From the IMG/VR virus record IMGVR_UViG_3300047481_003086, positions 1 to 42,553 of that record: 42,553 nucleotides of DNA; one strand, written 5' to 3'. The notes beneath the pieces were generated by a model. It was not told the DNA's origin, did no database searches, and saw nothing but the letters and a program-made list of their open reading frames with translations. The position numbers and the translations under genes were made by a program. This document shows positions 6,835 to 16,243 of the stretch, in pieces; position 1 is the first letter of the stretch; each line of letters starts with the position of its first letter. Origin of the DNA: a virus.

Positions 6835-8970
6835 ATGCCAAACCCAACTCCACACGTAGGTAAAATTCAAGAATTGTATGATGCCAACAGTCGTAACATC
6901 TACTCTCGTCCAAGTCCATACACCGAGAACTCCGGAGTATTCTCATTTGGCCCTCGTCAACCATTTGTTTATACAAAGATAGACGATGGTAAAAAAGGAT
7001 TAAACCGGATGAAACGGTTTGATAGTCAAGCGTTCCCATTTGTCAGCAGTTTAATCGACACAAAAAGGATTGCAAAGTTCATGGTCACGGGTAACGGATT
7101 GGTATTCCTCACGAAGCAATTCTTTCTCCAAAAGAATCAAGCGTTCAATGAGACGCGGGTGTATAATCCACTAAGTCCGATTCTAGCCTCGTCAACCAGA
7201 TTAAATCCGTTCTCAGACAAGAATCCATCTAGGTTCATAGACACGTCAGGCGGACCAATGGGAATATTGAAATCTCTCATTGGCCTCCCAAGTAAGACGG
7301 TGCCTGCACCACCAGGAACTGTTGGATTGGGTGCCTTGTCAGAACAAAATAAAGCATCATCAAAAGGATTGATTAGAGCTCATACCGCTATAAATGGATA
7401 TTCAAGGATGGACCCGTCCTCAAAATCCGGAGGAACGTCTTTACTAGCAAGTTTAAAGAGTTTGTTTTCTTTCAAGCCTCAAAAGCAACCTACTAACGCA
7501 AGTTTCCGTGCAGATGAGGGTGGGTATGGGATTCAATTAAAGCCAGGTGCTGGAAAATATGACTATTTCGACAAAGATGGTTCTCCTGTAAAATGGGGTG
7601 AAGACTATTACATGAGGTTTGAGGCGGGAAAAAACAACGGAAACGCCAAAACAAACATTAAGAAAAAGGGCGAATCTTCCACTACGACATCCAATCGCAA
7701 GAAGAGCCTGTTGAGAATTTTCGGAAAATCAATCCCACGCTCTGCGACTTACTATGGTGCAGAGGTCGGTTATGAAGAGAAAGAGATTAATGGATATATC
7801 CGATATGGTGAGAATGTAGGTAGAGACAGAATAAAGGCTGAAGGCGGTTCTCCAACTTACAAATTCTCTGACATAATTTCAATTTATAAACTCTATACAT
7901 CACCAACGAAGGAGATAAAGAGTGAAAGCAAGTTCAATGACAAAACTGCCCAGTCTCTCAAGACTGTGGAGGATAGTCTCAAGAAACTGATTCGTGGCAT
8001 TGAATCAGCCGGATATAAGTTCTCTCCGTTGAACGATGATGATTTGATGGTGAAACAATTCTCCCATTCAACATTGTCTGGAATGGATGAAATAACAGGA
8101 TTTACTAAAGACCCAAACTCCACGTCTACTGCGACGAATTACAACGGGTCATACGAGAGAGATACTAGAAACAGCGTTAGACACATAGACAGAGTGAAGG
8201 GGTTCTCTGGAACAAACAGAAAAGACAAGATAAATTCTCTAACAATTCTCGACAAGGATGGAGTTGATTTCATCACATCGAAGTCCAGAACAAAAAATTC
8301 TGACAAAGACGGTAACGATGTGGTTAGTAAATATAACCCTTATAAAGATGATCAGATAGCTTTCTATTTTCACGACCTCGTAAATGATAAATACATACCA
8401 TTTCGTGCCACCGTAAAGGGTTTGAACGAACAACTTTCATCCAACTGGTCCGACATTTCGTATATAGGAAGAGCTGATAAGTTATTCAACTACATAGGAT
8501 TTACACGGTCTATAAACTTCTCATTTTCAATCTCCGCAATGAGCTTGACCGAACTTCTCCCTATGTGGGTGAGGATAAACTACCTTGCAACGATGGTGAA
8601 ACCATCCAAATACACCAGCACGGACGCTGGCGAGGCATACATAATTCCGCCGATGACAACTATAACCATTGGTGATCTTTATAAAGAACATCCATTTGTT
8701 TTAAAGACTGTAAGCATAACTATACCAGAAGATGCGTTGTGGGAGACGACTCCTGAAAACAACGATTCATCAGATTGGTCATATTTAAATGGTAAAATTG
8801 TTTACGAAAACTCTAAACGCAAGGGATTATTCGCACAGTTTCCGCGCGAATGTGAAATCGCCATCACCGGTGAACTACTTGAAAAAGAGCAACCGAGAGT
8901 TGGTCGATCAAACTTCGGAGGAATCAACGATAGTGGAAGATTCTCTGATAGACTCAAAACCATTATTTAA
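6835..8970 (+). CDS. Baseplate/tail structural protein
   Basis: A 711-aa protein beginning 8 bases after the tape measure gene. Residues about 1-110 include a hydrophobic stretch (FMVTGNGLVFLTKQFFL). The middle (150-480) is long, polar and lysine-rich with no motif recognised. The C-terminal region (about 520-680) has the pattern seen in phage tube-cap and baseplate proteins: IPFRATVKGLNEQLSSNWSD, then IGRADKLFNYIGFTRSINF and TITIGDLYKEHPFVLKTVSI. It precedes the LysM and hub genes, as in contractile injection systems. A role at the tube-baseplate junction (like T4 gp48/gp54) is inferred from position and the C-terminal pattern; the exact counterpart is not settled. Confidence 0.7.
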   Translation: MPNPTPHVGKIQELYDANSRNIYSRPSPYTENSGVFSFGPRQPFVYTKIDDGKKGLNRMKRFDSQAFPFVSSLIDTKRIAKFMVTGNGLVFLTKQFFLQKNQAFNETRVYNPLSPILASSTRLNPFSDKNPSRFIDTSGGPMGILKSLIGLPSKTVPAPPGTVGLGALSEQNKASSKGLIRAHTAINGYSRMDPSSKSGGTSLLASLKSLFSFKPQKQPTNASFRADEGGYGIQLKPGAGKYDYFDKDGSPVKWGEDYYMRFEAGKNNGNAKTNIKKKGESSTTTSNRKKSLLRIFGKSIPRSATYYGAEVGYEEKEINGYIRYGENVGRDRIKAEGGSPTYKFSDIISIYKLYTSPTKEIKSESKFNDKTAQSLKTVEDSLKKLIRGIESAGYKFSPLNDDDLMVKQFSHSTLSGMDEITGFTKDPNSTSTATNYNGSYERDTRNSVRHIDRVKGFSGTNRKDKINSLTILDKDGVDFITSKSRTKNSDKDGNDVVSKYNPYKDDQIAFYFHDLVNDKYIPFRATVKGLNEQLSSNWSDISYIGRADKLFNYIGFTRSINFSFSISAMSLTELLPMWVRINYLATMVKPSKYTSTDAGEAYIIPPMTTITIGDLYKEHPFVLKTVSITIPEDALWETTPENNDSSDWSYLNGKIVYENSKRKGLFAQFPRECEIAITGELLEKEQPRVGRSNFGGINDSGRFSDRLKTII

Positions 8971-8976
8971 TAGATT

Positions 8977-9276
8977 ATGACACGATACAATCCACAGAAT
9001 AATGTGAAAACCCGTTTCGACGGAAGGCGGTTTTTGGGAACTCGTCTCTATCCAACTATCACGGAATCGGATTCCGATGTGTTATACATAACAAATGACA
9101 CGGACTATTTGGATACACTCGCGCATAGATTTTACAAAGACAAGAGTTTGTGGTGGATAATAGCTTTGGCGAATAACTTAGGAAACGGTCGCCTCTCTAT
9201 CACCGGAGGTTTGCAGTTAAGAATACCTATGAGAATCGAGGAGATTGTTTCCAGATACAACAGAATAAATAGTTAA
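8977..9276 (+). CDS. LysM-like baseplate wedge protein (T4 gp53-like)
   Basis: A 99-aa protein whose second half is a clear LysM-like fold: DYLDTLAHRFYKDKSLWWII, then ALANNL and the closing LQLRIPMR. Small LysM proteins of this kind (T4 gp53, Afp7, P2 gpX) hold the baseplate inner ring around the hub. It lies between two large baseplate genes with 6-base and 1-base gaps, so all three are probably one transcript. In this family the fold is used for protein contacts, not cell-wall binding. Confidence 0.8.
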   Translation: MTRYNPQNNVKTRFDGRRFLGTRLYPTITESDSDVLYITNDTDYLDTLAHRFYKDKSLWWIIALANNLGNGRLSITGGLQLRIPMRIEEIVSRYNRINS

Positions 9277-9277
9277 T

Positions 9278-11680
9278 ATGCCCAACGTATTGTTACCTCC
9301 GTTTTCATCAATCCCTATCCCTGAGTATATGCGAAAGGAGTTCCGTAGAAGATCCGGAACGTATGGATTGAATCCGTCTCTAGCTTCGTCGGGCAGTGTA
9401 AGTGAATATAGAGGGCAGTCAACTTCCTGGATTCGCGTTGCTTCCAATGGTATGAACGGTGAACACTCGGGATTTATTATGAAATCTACAAACGGTGTAG
9501 CCGATTCTTATGGAAGGGGTACAAATACAGTTTCCTTGTTATACGATAGAGAGAATATAGACAACACTATTCTAGGGTTAGATTACAATGGTTTTCCACA
9601 CGTCATACAAAATAGGGAACCGAGAACTTTACAGAAATATAGACCAACACTAGGAGTAGAGAGTATAGAAGTAGATATTAGAAAAAACGTCTACAGAGCT
9701 GCTTTTATAAAGTGGAAGTGTTACACCGTAGAACAGTTGGATTATATGATACCGTTTTTAATGACACCATACACCACGATTTTTCTCGAATGGGGGTGGA
9801 ACAATTTTAATCCAAACAGTCTGGTTCCTCTCGGAACACTTGGAAATGTTGCGTTGGTAGATGAAAATGGGAACCTAGAAACTGACGCAGATGATTTTGC
9901 AGTGGATCCGGGGAAAGGAATGTTAGGCTTTTACACGAACCCAACTCTGTTTGAAGATTCTCTGGAAAAATCGGAGGGGAGGTATGATGGAATGATTGGT
10001 CACATAATAAACTACGATTACACATTCAATCCGTCTGAAATGTGTTTTAACTGCACGACTGAGATAGCATCTAACAGCAAATTTTATTTTGGCCTCGCGA
10101 TGGGAAGTTCTACAAACGAACCGGATTCTAGTAAAACCGACAAGTTCACTCAAAAAACCAAAGAAAATTTCTTTTCCGTAGACTTGTATTCCATTATGAT
10201 GTCTTACCTATATAGGCTCCGAGATAATGGACAGATTATACACTCTGACAAAATTGATAACAAAAAGAATCCTATTGATAAGAGGATATTCGATATATTG
10301 AAAGGGAGACTTTTTTCACCTAATCTATATGGAAGACAGGAAGGCGGATGGGCCGCCTCCAAGACGGAGGGTTCTCCGTTGTATATAACGATGGGGTGTT
10401 TAGTGGACCTTCTAAACTACAACAACAGATTCTTGAAGACTCCGTATAAAATAAACATACGTGATACACGTATATGTGCTCATCCAAACTTAATATCTTG
10501 TTCGGATAAGTTTCTCATACCGAACACGACGGCTCCATATTTTAGCCCAGAAACAATATCTGACCCACAGGGAAGGGGTAGAATACCCAAGTCGGAGGTT
10601 CCTATATTCTCAAAACCATCGAAGAACAACGTAGCAGACGGACTTATGTCCAAGGTTTTGTTTAACACTCATCGGCAGGACTTGAATAGAATTATAAGCC
10701 ACTGGAGGATAACTTATGATGCAAAAAACGAAGCGGAATATCAGTTTCCAAGTTCCGATAATCAATACAGTGGGAAATTGGAAAATGTTTACATCAATTT
10801 TGACTTCATAAGGGACCAGTTAAAATCTACCCCAGATATTCGTGACTTTCTAAAAAGCATCTGCCAGGTGTTAAACGACAACATACCTATCTGGAGTTTA
10901 GAGATCGTGGATTGGAACGGAGATTTAAGTATCAGAGATGCCAATTACTTCGATAAAGGTCAGTTAGATTCACTGAAAGAATCCTTTGGTATAGATGCCA
11001 ACGATACGGTTGTCTATAATTTCGACGCGTTCAGTCAAAATTCCATTCTTAAAGAGTTTGGGTTTGGGGTTAAACTATCTGATGCTGTCGCGAATATGGT
11101 GATTAACCAGGTGAACAATCAAATATCCAATGAACCTGGTGTGGTGGTAAATCAAAGATTGACATTCCCAAAATCAAATGATGTCATTTTAAGTGAACTG
11201 GAGACACAATCATTGGGAGCATCGACTGTAGTTCCAATTCAACTCACTGAAGCAGACGCGGCAGCTCGGCGTGCTGCCTTCGACAAGGATGGTGAGGCGA
11301 TAAAAAATATCACTGAGAAATCTATCACGTTCACAAAAAATTTAGGCGGAGAAAAAAAACAAGTCTCACGGTTAATCATGCCTGACGCTTCTGGGAAAGC
11401 AAAAGTTTCTCAGCTTCTTAATGATGAAAGTGAGATATTTTCTCAATTTAACACTCCACCTATTCCTGGTGTAAAAGTGGAATTCTCGATGCTCGGAATA
11501 GCAGGATTCAGAACGTTCCAGATAATAGGTGTTAAGAATTTGCCAAAACCATATGATAACGGAAAAGTGGTGTTTCAAATAATGGAGGTCAAACACAGTG
11601 TAGGTTCTGATGGGTGGGTGACCAGAGTTGTTGCTTTGATACGTCCGTTAAAATCATTAGAAACCACATTGAAGATATGA
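9278..11680 (+). CDS. Baseplate hub-like structural protein
   Basis: An 800-aa protein starting one base after the LysM gene, the position taken by VgrG/gp27-type hub proteins in contractile systems. Recognisable parts are VEQLDYMIPFLMTPYTTIFL with EWGWNNF near residue 170, which resembles hub-domain segments of T4-like phages. The C-terminal block FRTFQIIGVKNLPKPYDNG leads to FQIMEVKHSVGSDGWVTRVV, a pattern common at the end of hub and late-control-D-like proteins. The middle is long with no motif seen. It forms an ATGA overlap with the next gene. The hub assignment is mainly from context and the C-terminal pattern. Confidence 0.7.
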   Translation: MPNVLLPPFSSIPIPEYMRKEFRRRSGTYGLNPSLASSGSVSEYRGQSTSWIRVASNGMNGEHSGFIMKSTNGVADSYGRGTNTVSLLYDRENIDNTILGLDYNGFPHVIQNREPRTLQKYRPTLGVESIEVDIRKNVYRAAFIKWKCYTVEQLDYMIPFLMTPYTTIFLEWGWNNFNPNSLVPLGTLGNVALVDENGNLETDADDFAVDPGKGMLGFYTNPTLFEDSLEKSEGRYDGMIGHIINYDYTFNPSEMCFNCTTEIASNSKFYFGLAMGSSTNEPDSSKTDKFTQKTKENFFSVDLYSIMMSYLYRLRDNGQIIHSDKIDNKKNPIDKRIFDILKGRLFSPNLYGRQEGGWAASKTEGSPLYITMGCLVDLLNYNNRFLKTPYKINIRDTRICAHPNLISCSDKFLIPNTTAPYFSPETISDPQGRGRIPKSEVPIFSKPSKNNVADGLMSKVLFNTHRQDLNRIISHWRITYDAKNEAEYQFPSSDNQYSGKLENVYINFDFIRDQLKSTPDIRDFLKSICQVLNDNIPIWSLEIVDWNGDLSIRDANYFDKGQLDSLKESFGIDANDTVVYNFDAFSQNSILKEFGFGVKLSDAVANMVINQVNNQISNEPGVVVNQRLTFPKSNDVILSELETQSLGASTVVPIQLTEADAAARRAAFDKDGEAIKNITEKSITFTKNLGGEKKQVSRLIMPDASGKAKVSQLLNDESEIFSQFNTPPIPGVKVEFSMLGIAGFRTFQIIGVKNLPKPYDNGKVVFQIMEVKHSVGSDGWVTRVVALIRPLKSLETTLKI

Positions 11681-12024
11681 AAAAAGATATATTGGCGGAA
11701 TATTCCAAACTAAATCCAGCTAATTCCATTTTTGTTTTTGCTGAAGAGTTTCTTCCAAAACCATCCCCCGACGATTATTCCGACGGTGGAATAAACAGAT
11801 ATTTTGTTAGGAAGATTAACGAATCTTCTATTATAGAAGTTGACCGCCAGAATTACAAATCTACTACCCCCATGCTTTATGAGAAGGCTGAACTATGGTG
11901 GTTGATAAGCGGTTATCTTGAAGAAGTCGTGTCAAAAAATAAGAAAACATTAAAAGCCTCCCGTGATATAATGCCCGGCCTTGAAAAGAAACTGATAAAC
12001 CCATATCAGTTTTTCAAACATTGA
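11677..12024 (+). CDS. Unknown protein at end of tail block
   Basis: A 115-aa protein of unknown function. The ATG at 11677 overlaps the hub gene stop (ATGA) and is preferred over an in-frame start at 11614 inside the hub gene. The sequence is soluble, with Trp-rich KAELWWLISGYLEEV near residue 74, similar in flavour to small wedge proteins that end baseplate operons. No membrane segment or catalytic motif is visible. Position suggests a small tail or baseplate accessory protein. Confidence 0.6.
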   Translation: MKKDILAEYSKLNPANSIFVFAEEFLPKPSPDDYSDGGINRYFVRKINESSIIEVDRQNYKSTTPMLYEKAELWWLISGYLEEVVSKNKKTLKASRDIMPGLEKKLINPYQFFKH

Positions 12025-12068
12025 AACAAGTTGACTAACGGTTGAATTGATATAACATCCTTGATAAG

Positions 12069-13439
12069 ATGGTTATAGTCGATTCATCAACATACAAAAG
12101 CTTTATCCACGATGTTCGTGGAAACGAAGTTTTTATAGATTATGTTTTAAGGAAGAACGCCATCCATACCGCAGACAACAAACCGTCGGTGGTGTTCGTG
12201 AAGAATATCAAAAGTGATGTTACATACGTAATAAACGTAGACCATCAAGATTTCAAACCACTAAATGTTGATGTATTCAAATTAGTTGACCTCGTAATCC
12301 AATTGACGTCGGAGGTTTTTGTTGTAGACAAAAAGAAGTTCTTGAACCTCTTCAAGAACAAAAATGTGAAAGACATATTGATATTCGACTTTCAAAGGGG
12401 GTATGAAATAACCGACCTCAAGGAACTGCGGACCAATTGCCACACATCCCTCCAGCATCAGTTCGGTGAAAATTATGTAGATTTGAATCTTGTCATACCG
12501 ATGTCAAAACACGTCGAACAGTTCGAGACAGTTTACAAGTTTTTCAGTGAAAGTTTTCAAGAATTTGAACTCGACTATTCGTTTGAAAAAATGAATGGTG
12601 TTATAACCGAAACTTTAAGTGAGGTAGAGTGTAACGGCATACACATTGACACTGAACTATTCAACACCCACTTTAGTTCTCGTGGTTTGGTTGAAACGGG
12701 GACAACCGTGTTTTCCGAGTATAACCTCTTCACCTCAACCGGCAGACCAAGCAACAGGTTCGCAAAGGTGAATTACGCGGCTCTTAATAAAGATAATGGG
12801 TGTAGAACCGCATTCACCTCAAGATTTGGTGAAAATGGGGTTTTATTGGGTTTGGATTATAGAGCTTACCATCCTCATATAGTAGCTAACTTAATCAATT
12901 TTAAATTAGAGTTGGATACGGATGTCTATGAGTTTCTTGGGAAGTCGTATTTCCACAAGGATATTTTGACACCAGAAGAGATAAAGTTGTCAAAAAACCA
13001 GACATTTCAGAACTTCTACGGTGGTATAAAGGACGAATATCTCGGTATCGACTTCTTCAAGAAGGTCCACGAATACGTCACTCATAGGTGGCAATTCTTT
13101 GAAAAGAATGGGTATGTCGAAACTCCTGTGTTCAAACGGAGAATAACAGAACACCATATATCAGACCCAAATCCAAACAAACTGTTCAATTATCTTCTCC
13201 AAGCAGCAGAAACCGAGTTTTCGATACAGAGCATAAGCAGAATAAACGACTTCTTGAGAAACCGTGAGTCAAAGGTCGTTTTATACACCTACGACTCAAT
13301 ATTGGTGGATATGTCTAAGAACGATGGCATGGATTCCGTTCGGAGTATAAAAAGCACAATGGTCGATAATCAGTTCCCAGTAAAGTGTTACGTGGGTAAA
13401 AATTATAATGATTTATGTGAAATTCAAATCAAGGCGTGA
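12069..13439 (+). CDS. Divergent family A DNA polymerase without visible exonuclease domain
   Basis: A 456-aa protein whose residues about 170-420 match the family A polymerase palm and fingers. STGRPS (223-228) aligns with the TGRLS motif of Pol I. DYRAYHPHIVANL begins at catalytic Asp263 (motif A). K309, F313, Y317 and G318 keep the exact spacing of the Pol I O helix (motif B). YTYDSI with Asp409 is motif C. Oddities: the Pol I steric-gate Glu (Asp263+5) is His268, and the HDE of motif C is YDS. The first 170 residues show no 3'-5' exonuclease motifs. It may be the replicative enzyme or an accessory polymerase. The ATG at 12069 has no good ribosome binding site. Confidence 0.8.
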   Translation: MVIVDSSTYKSFIHDVRGNEVFIDYVLRKNAIHTADNKPSVVFVKNIKSDVTYVINVDHQDFKPLNVDVFKLVDLVIQLTSEVFVVDKKKFLNLFKNKNVKDILIFDFQRGYEITDLKELRTNCHTSLQHQFGENYVDLNLVIPMSKHVEQFETVYKFFSESFQEFELDYSFEKMNGVITETLSEVECNGIHIDTELFNTHFSSRGLVETGTTVFSEYNLFTSTGRPSNRFAKVNYAALNKDNGCRTAFTSRFGENGVLLGLDYRAYHPHIVANLINFKLELDTDVYEFLGKSYFHKDILTPEEIKLSKNQTFQNFYGGIKDEYLGIDFFKKVHEYVTHRWQFFEKNGYVETPVFKRRITEHHISDPNPNKLFNYLLQAAETEFSIQSISRINDFLRNRESKVVLYTYDSILVDMSKNDGMDSVRSIKSTMVDNQFPVKCYVGKNYNDLCEIQIKA

Positions 13440-13447
13440 TATTTATA
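13440..13447 (+). promoter_or_regulatory. ATATTTATA late-type motif overlapping polymerase stop
   Basis: GATATTTATATCA begins at the last bases of the polymerase gene stop region and ends 7 bases before the ATG at 13455, which has a GGAGGAG run just inside the coding region. It suggests that the 13455 gene is switched on separately from the polymerase. Confidence 0.55.
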
Positions 13448-13454
13448 TCACATA

Positions 13455-15035
13455 ATGGAGGAGAATCCGTTTCTAAAATCATTATTATCTGAATGGAGTG
13501 CTAAATCACCGACGGGCGTAATAGACGTCAGAGATTTGGATAGTATTCAATCCATACTAGAACAACTTTCTTTGGGGCCTGAATTTATATCCGAATTCCT
13601 CCAAAATTACAACTCAGTGGTGAATGAATTGACTATTCGTGACGACCAAGGAAAAGACCTAACCCTCACACTCAAAAAGATATTCATAGAGAAGTTAAGG
13701 GTGATTAATCCTGAGTGGGCTTCAAAACTGACCGAAGGTGACGAGATTGTTCGTCAGCCCTCCACCGTAACCGATGGAGAAAAAATCAAAATTACCCGTA
13801 GTTCATTGGTAAGGACTGACCAACCGGGAGACACGTCATGGTTAATACCAAGTCTTCCTGGCGTGGTGTTTTACATAGATTTTTCCATAGACGTAAACGG
13901 TGTTCTAAAGCGGTCTTCAAAACAATCTGAAAAGTTGTTATCCACCGACACCGAGGCTTTACATGAATGTTTCTTCGTCGTTGCCCTTGCATCTCAAATT
14001 GATTCACAAGGAAACTCCAGTGGACTTGCTTCGGTGAATTCTCTAAGACCTCTCATCGAACTCATAAATTCGACTAGAATTCTTATAAAAGACAAAGAGA
14101 AAATTCACCACGTCTTTTCATCCAGAATTGGGAATGAACCATTTTCGTCAGAAGTGAATCTCAGAAAGGTTGATGCACAGAAATGTGCTGAAGCTGCCTA
14201 CAAGAAAATATCTGAACTCTATCACTCCCCTACATTCGACTACGTGACCCGTGTTTTCGAGGGATCCGATGGAAAGAAAGTTGTCGCCGACGCATCCATT
14301 AAAGTTGCTGGGGAGATATTAAGCATTTCACTGAAATACAAAAAGGGTCAACTGAACAATCTGAAAGCGACGACTGTATTGGATAGTTTATTCGGCATTG
14401 ATGTTCATGGAAAGTCGCTCATGGATTCGGTTTACGAGTTTGACCAAACGAAGATTGACCAGTTATTACAGTATTTCGTCCTTGGTATAAACACCCATCT
14501 TCCACCAAAGAACAGCAAATTCTTCATAGACAATAAAGGATTGACGTATCCGGCTTTCAAGAAACTTGTTTCAAAGAACGAATATTATCCATTAGCATAT
14601 ACAACTGTTGCTACGGAACTTGTGAAAACAAAGCCGGAAGCAGCGGATTTTGTGGACAAATACAAGAAGCTTAAATCGGCAAATCTCACCGCAACAATCA
14701 CTCGTTACATAGAGTCTAACAAGACTCCTAAAAACAATTTCACCAAGTTCTTGACATATATTCTCAGATGTGAACCAGAGAAGAGTTATATGTATGTCGG
14801 GGATAGTGGAAAGTCGATATACACGATACCGTCTCAAGCAACTCTCGTAACGAAAGAAATTAACGTAAAAGTCGAACCAAAACCAGCAGTGGATTATTCA
14901 TCTCACGTCACAGTTTTTGTCAAAGAGGAACTCGCTTTCGAGTTTGATATGAATTTCAGATGGACAAAATCACAGTGGGTTGGTGATATGAGTCAAGTGG
15001 GAAGAAACCTGAAAGCATACGAAATAGATTGGTGA
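13455..15035 (+). CDS. Unknown 526-aa protein, possible nuclease-like core
   Basis: Function not recognised. The protein is soluble, with no membrane segment. Residues about 275-300 read VVADASIKVAGEILSISLKY followed by a Gln/Asn-rich stretch. This resembles the D-x(n)-x-S-L-K strands of some PD-(D/E)xK nucleases, but the match is weak and no full active site can be traced. A late-type motif lies directly upstream, so it may be a late or virion protein despite its position between polymerase and SSB. It is followed after 3 bases by the proline-rich 15039 gene and is probably cotranscribed with it. Confidence 0.6.
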   Translation: MEENPFLKSLLSEWSAKSPTGVIDVRDLDSIQSILEQLSLGPEFISEFLQNYNSVVNELTIRDDQGKDLTLTLKKIFIEKLRVINPEWASKLTEGDEIVRQPSTVTDGEKIKITRSSLVRTDQPGDTSWLIPSLPGVVFYIDFSIDVNGVLKRSSKQSEKLLSTDTEALHECFFVVALASQIDSQGNSSGLASVNSLRPLIELINSTRILIKDKEKIHHVFSSRIGNEPFSSEVNLRKVDAQKCAEAAYKKISELYHSPTFDYVTRVFEGSDGKKVVADASIKVAGEILSISLKYKKGQLNNLKATTVLDSLFGIDVHGKSLMDSVYEFDQTKIDQLLQYFVLGINTHLPPKNSKFFIDNKGLTYPAFKKLVSKNEYYPLAYTTVATELVKTKPEAADFVDKYKKLKSANLTATITRYIESNKTPKNNFTKFLTYILRCEPEKSYMYVGDSGKSIYTIPSQATLVTKEINVKVEPKPAVDYSSHVTVFVKEELAFEFDMNFRWTKSQWVGDMSQVGRNLKAYEIDW

Positions 15036-15038
15036 AAT

Positions 15039-15776
15039 ATGAAGACTATCGAAAAATTTATAAACCAAATATCATTGGATGAACGCATCACAGATGGTAT
15101 CTTCAATCCCGAACTTGAGGAACACCTAAACGTATTTCAAGACCACCTTGAAAAGATGGGAGTATCGGCTGACGAAGCGCTTGAGGTAAGAAACCGGATG
15201 ATGGAGGGAAAGTTTCCAGAACGTCAAGCATACAACGCCAATGGAATCTTGGTTACATTTCCGACACCTGAGTATAAACAACGGGCCATTAAACGTGGAA
15301 CTCACTTTGAGAAAAACCCAAAACAAAAACAACCCAATGTAAGTTTTGACGACGCAGGTGCTTCACCGGAACCTAAAAAGGACGCGGAGCCTAAGCCGGA
15401 ACCGAAACCAGAGCCAAAGCCGGAACCGAAACCAGAGCCAAAGCCGGAACCGAAACCAGAGCCAAAGCCGGAACCGAAACCGGAGCCAGTTGAACCCCCA
15501 AAACCACAACTTCCATCCCCAACGGAGGGTGTCCCCGTTTTGGTTCTTCCTCCGGGAGAATTGAAAAAGCGTGAAGATGCTATAATCAAACAATCCCAAG
15601 AGGATTATGTAGAGAAGATTTTAGCAAACGAATCCACGAAAGTTAGATTCACATTAGATGAAGCGAGAACTAACAATTTCTACAATAAGGGATTTCGTTG
15701 GTATGATTCATCGGGGAATTTTGTAGGAGTCATGTGTTACGAAGAAAAGTCGAAGACGTGCTTCATAATCGGATAA
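15039..15776 (+). CDS. Unknown protein with (EPKP)n proline-rich linker
   Basis: A 245-aa protein in three parts. A helical N-terminal domain (about 1-95) starts MKTIEKFINQ, slightly reminiscent of T4 internal-protein leaders (MKTYQEFI). A rigid Glu-Pro-Lys-Pro repeat linker spans about 108-150, encoded by 24-base tandem repeats. A C-terminal domain of about 75 residues carries FRWYDSSGNFVGVMCYEE and ends CFIIG. Such linkers usually act as extended spacers, as in TonB. Function is unknown. It lies between the 13455 gene and the conserved small 15778 gene with 1-3 base gaps. A structural or tethering role is only a guess. Confidence 0.6.
   Translation: MKTIEKFINQISLDERITDGIFNPELEEHLNVFQDHLEKMGVSADEALEVRNRMMEGKFPERQAYNANGILVTFPTPEYKQRAIKRGTHFEKNPKQKQPNVSFDDAGASPEPKKDAEPKPEPKPEPKPEPKPEPKPEPKPEPKPEPKPEPVEPPKPQLPSPTEGVPVLVLPPGELKKREDAIIKQSQEDYVEKILANESTKVRFTLDEARTNNFYNKGFRWYDSSGNFVGVMCYEEKSKTCFIIG
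15396..15487 (+). repeat. 24-base tandem repeat encoding EPKP units
   Basis: Three perfect copies of a 24-base unit (15396-15419, 15420-15443, 15444-15467) and a fourth partial copy with one change. Each encodes two Glu-Pro-Lys-Pro units. Copy number is likely to vary by slippage or recombination. Confidence 0.9.
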
Positions 15777-15777
15777 A

Positions 15778-16170
15778 ATGAGAACACAACTGCTTTGCAC
15801 GTTTTCAGAAAAGTCTGAGTGTTCGTCGCTCCTAGAACAAATACTCGATTGTTACAAACTCTCCGATGGAAAATTTTTCGTCTTTGAGGATTGCAAAAAT
15901 CCGCTGGTTTTGATGGTTACTTACAACGTCTTGATTGTTGATGGTGGATTGAGTAAGTTCCCCGCCACCATTTCAATTCATCGTAAAAAACAAACCAATA
16001 CTCTATACACGCTGAACGCCATGAATAAAATTATCATGGAAGAGAATGGCGGTGTGCTAGACAAAAGTTTTCAGTTGGATTGGGAGATTTATCGAAACTG
16101 TCTTATCATAACATCCGAGTCAGGATATAGAATAATTGACCTACGGTTGATTGATATAATACGTAGATAA
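15778..16170 (+). CDS. Conserved small phage protein of unknown function
   Basis: A 130-aa protein beginning MRTQLLCTFSEK with TISIHRKKQTNTLYTLNAMN in the centre. From memory, proteins of this pattern occur in T4-like marine phages near recombination genes; no function is known to me. It is mainly beta-strand in character, without membrane segment or catalytic motif. It sits 1 base after the 15039 gene and upstream of the SSB gene. Its last codons contain a TGATATAAT extended -10-like element that could drive the SSB gene. Confidence 0.65.
   Translation: MRTQLLCTFSEKSECSSLLEQILDCYKLSDGKFFVFEDCKNPLVLMVTYNVLIVDGGLSKFPATISIHRKKQTNTLYTLNAMNKIIMEENGGVLDKSFQLDWEIYRNCLIITSESGYRIIDLRLIDIIRR
16152..16160 (+). 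promoter_or_regulatory. Possible extended -10 promoter for SSB gene
   Basis: TGATATAAT matches the TGnTATAAT extended -10 pattern. No good -35 lies at the right distance. A start near 16167 would give a leader of about 135 bases before the SSB gene. A second weaker candidate is TTGACT at 16264-16269. Confidence 0.4.
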
Positions 16171-16243
16171 TTTCGAGTTAAAATAACTTTTCTTTGTAAG
16201 AAACGTCGTGTAGAGTGATAGTTATTAGGTGATAGGAAATGAA

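Noticed and set aside
12042-12070. TTGAAT-N17-TAAGAT as a promoter for the polymerase gene
   Set aside because: The -10 overlaps the ATG at 12069, so the transcript would lack the start codon.
15302-15589. Long minus-strand frame rich in Gly/Ser/Phe across the EPKP repeat
   Set aside because: It is the antisense mirror of the tandem repeat in the real plus-strand gene; repeats keep all frames open.
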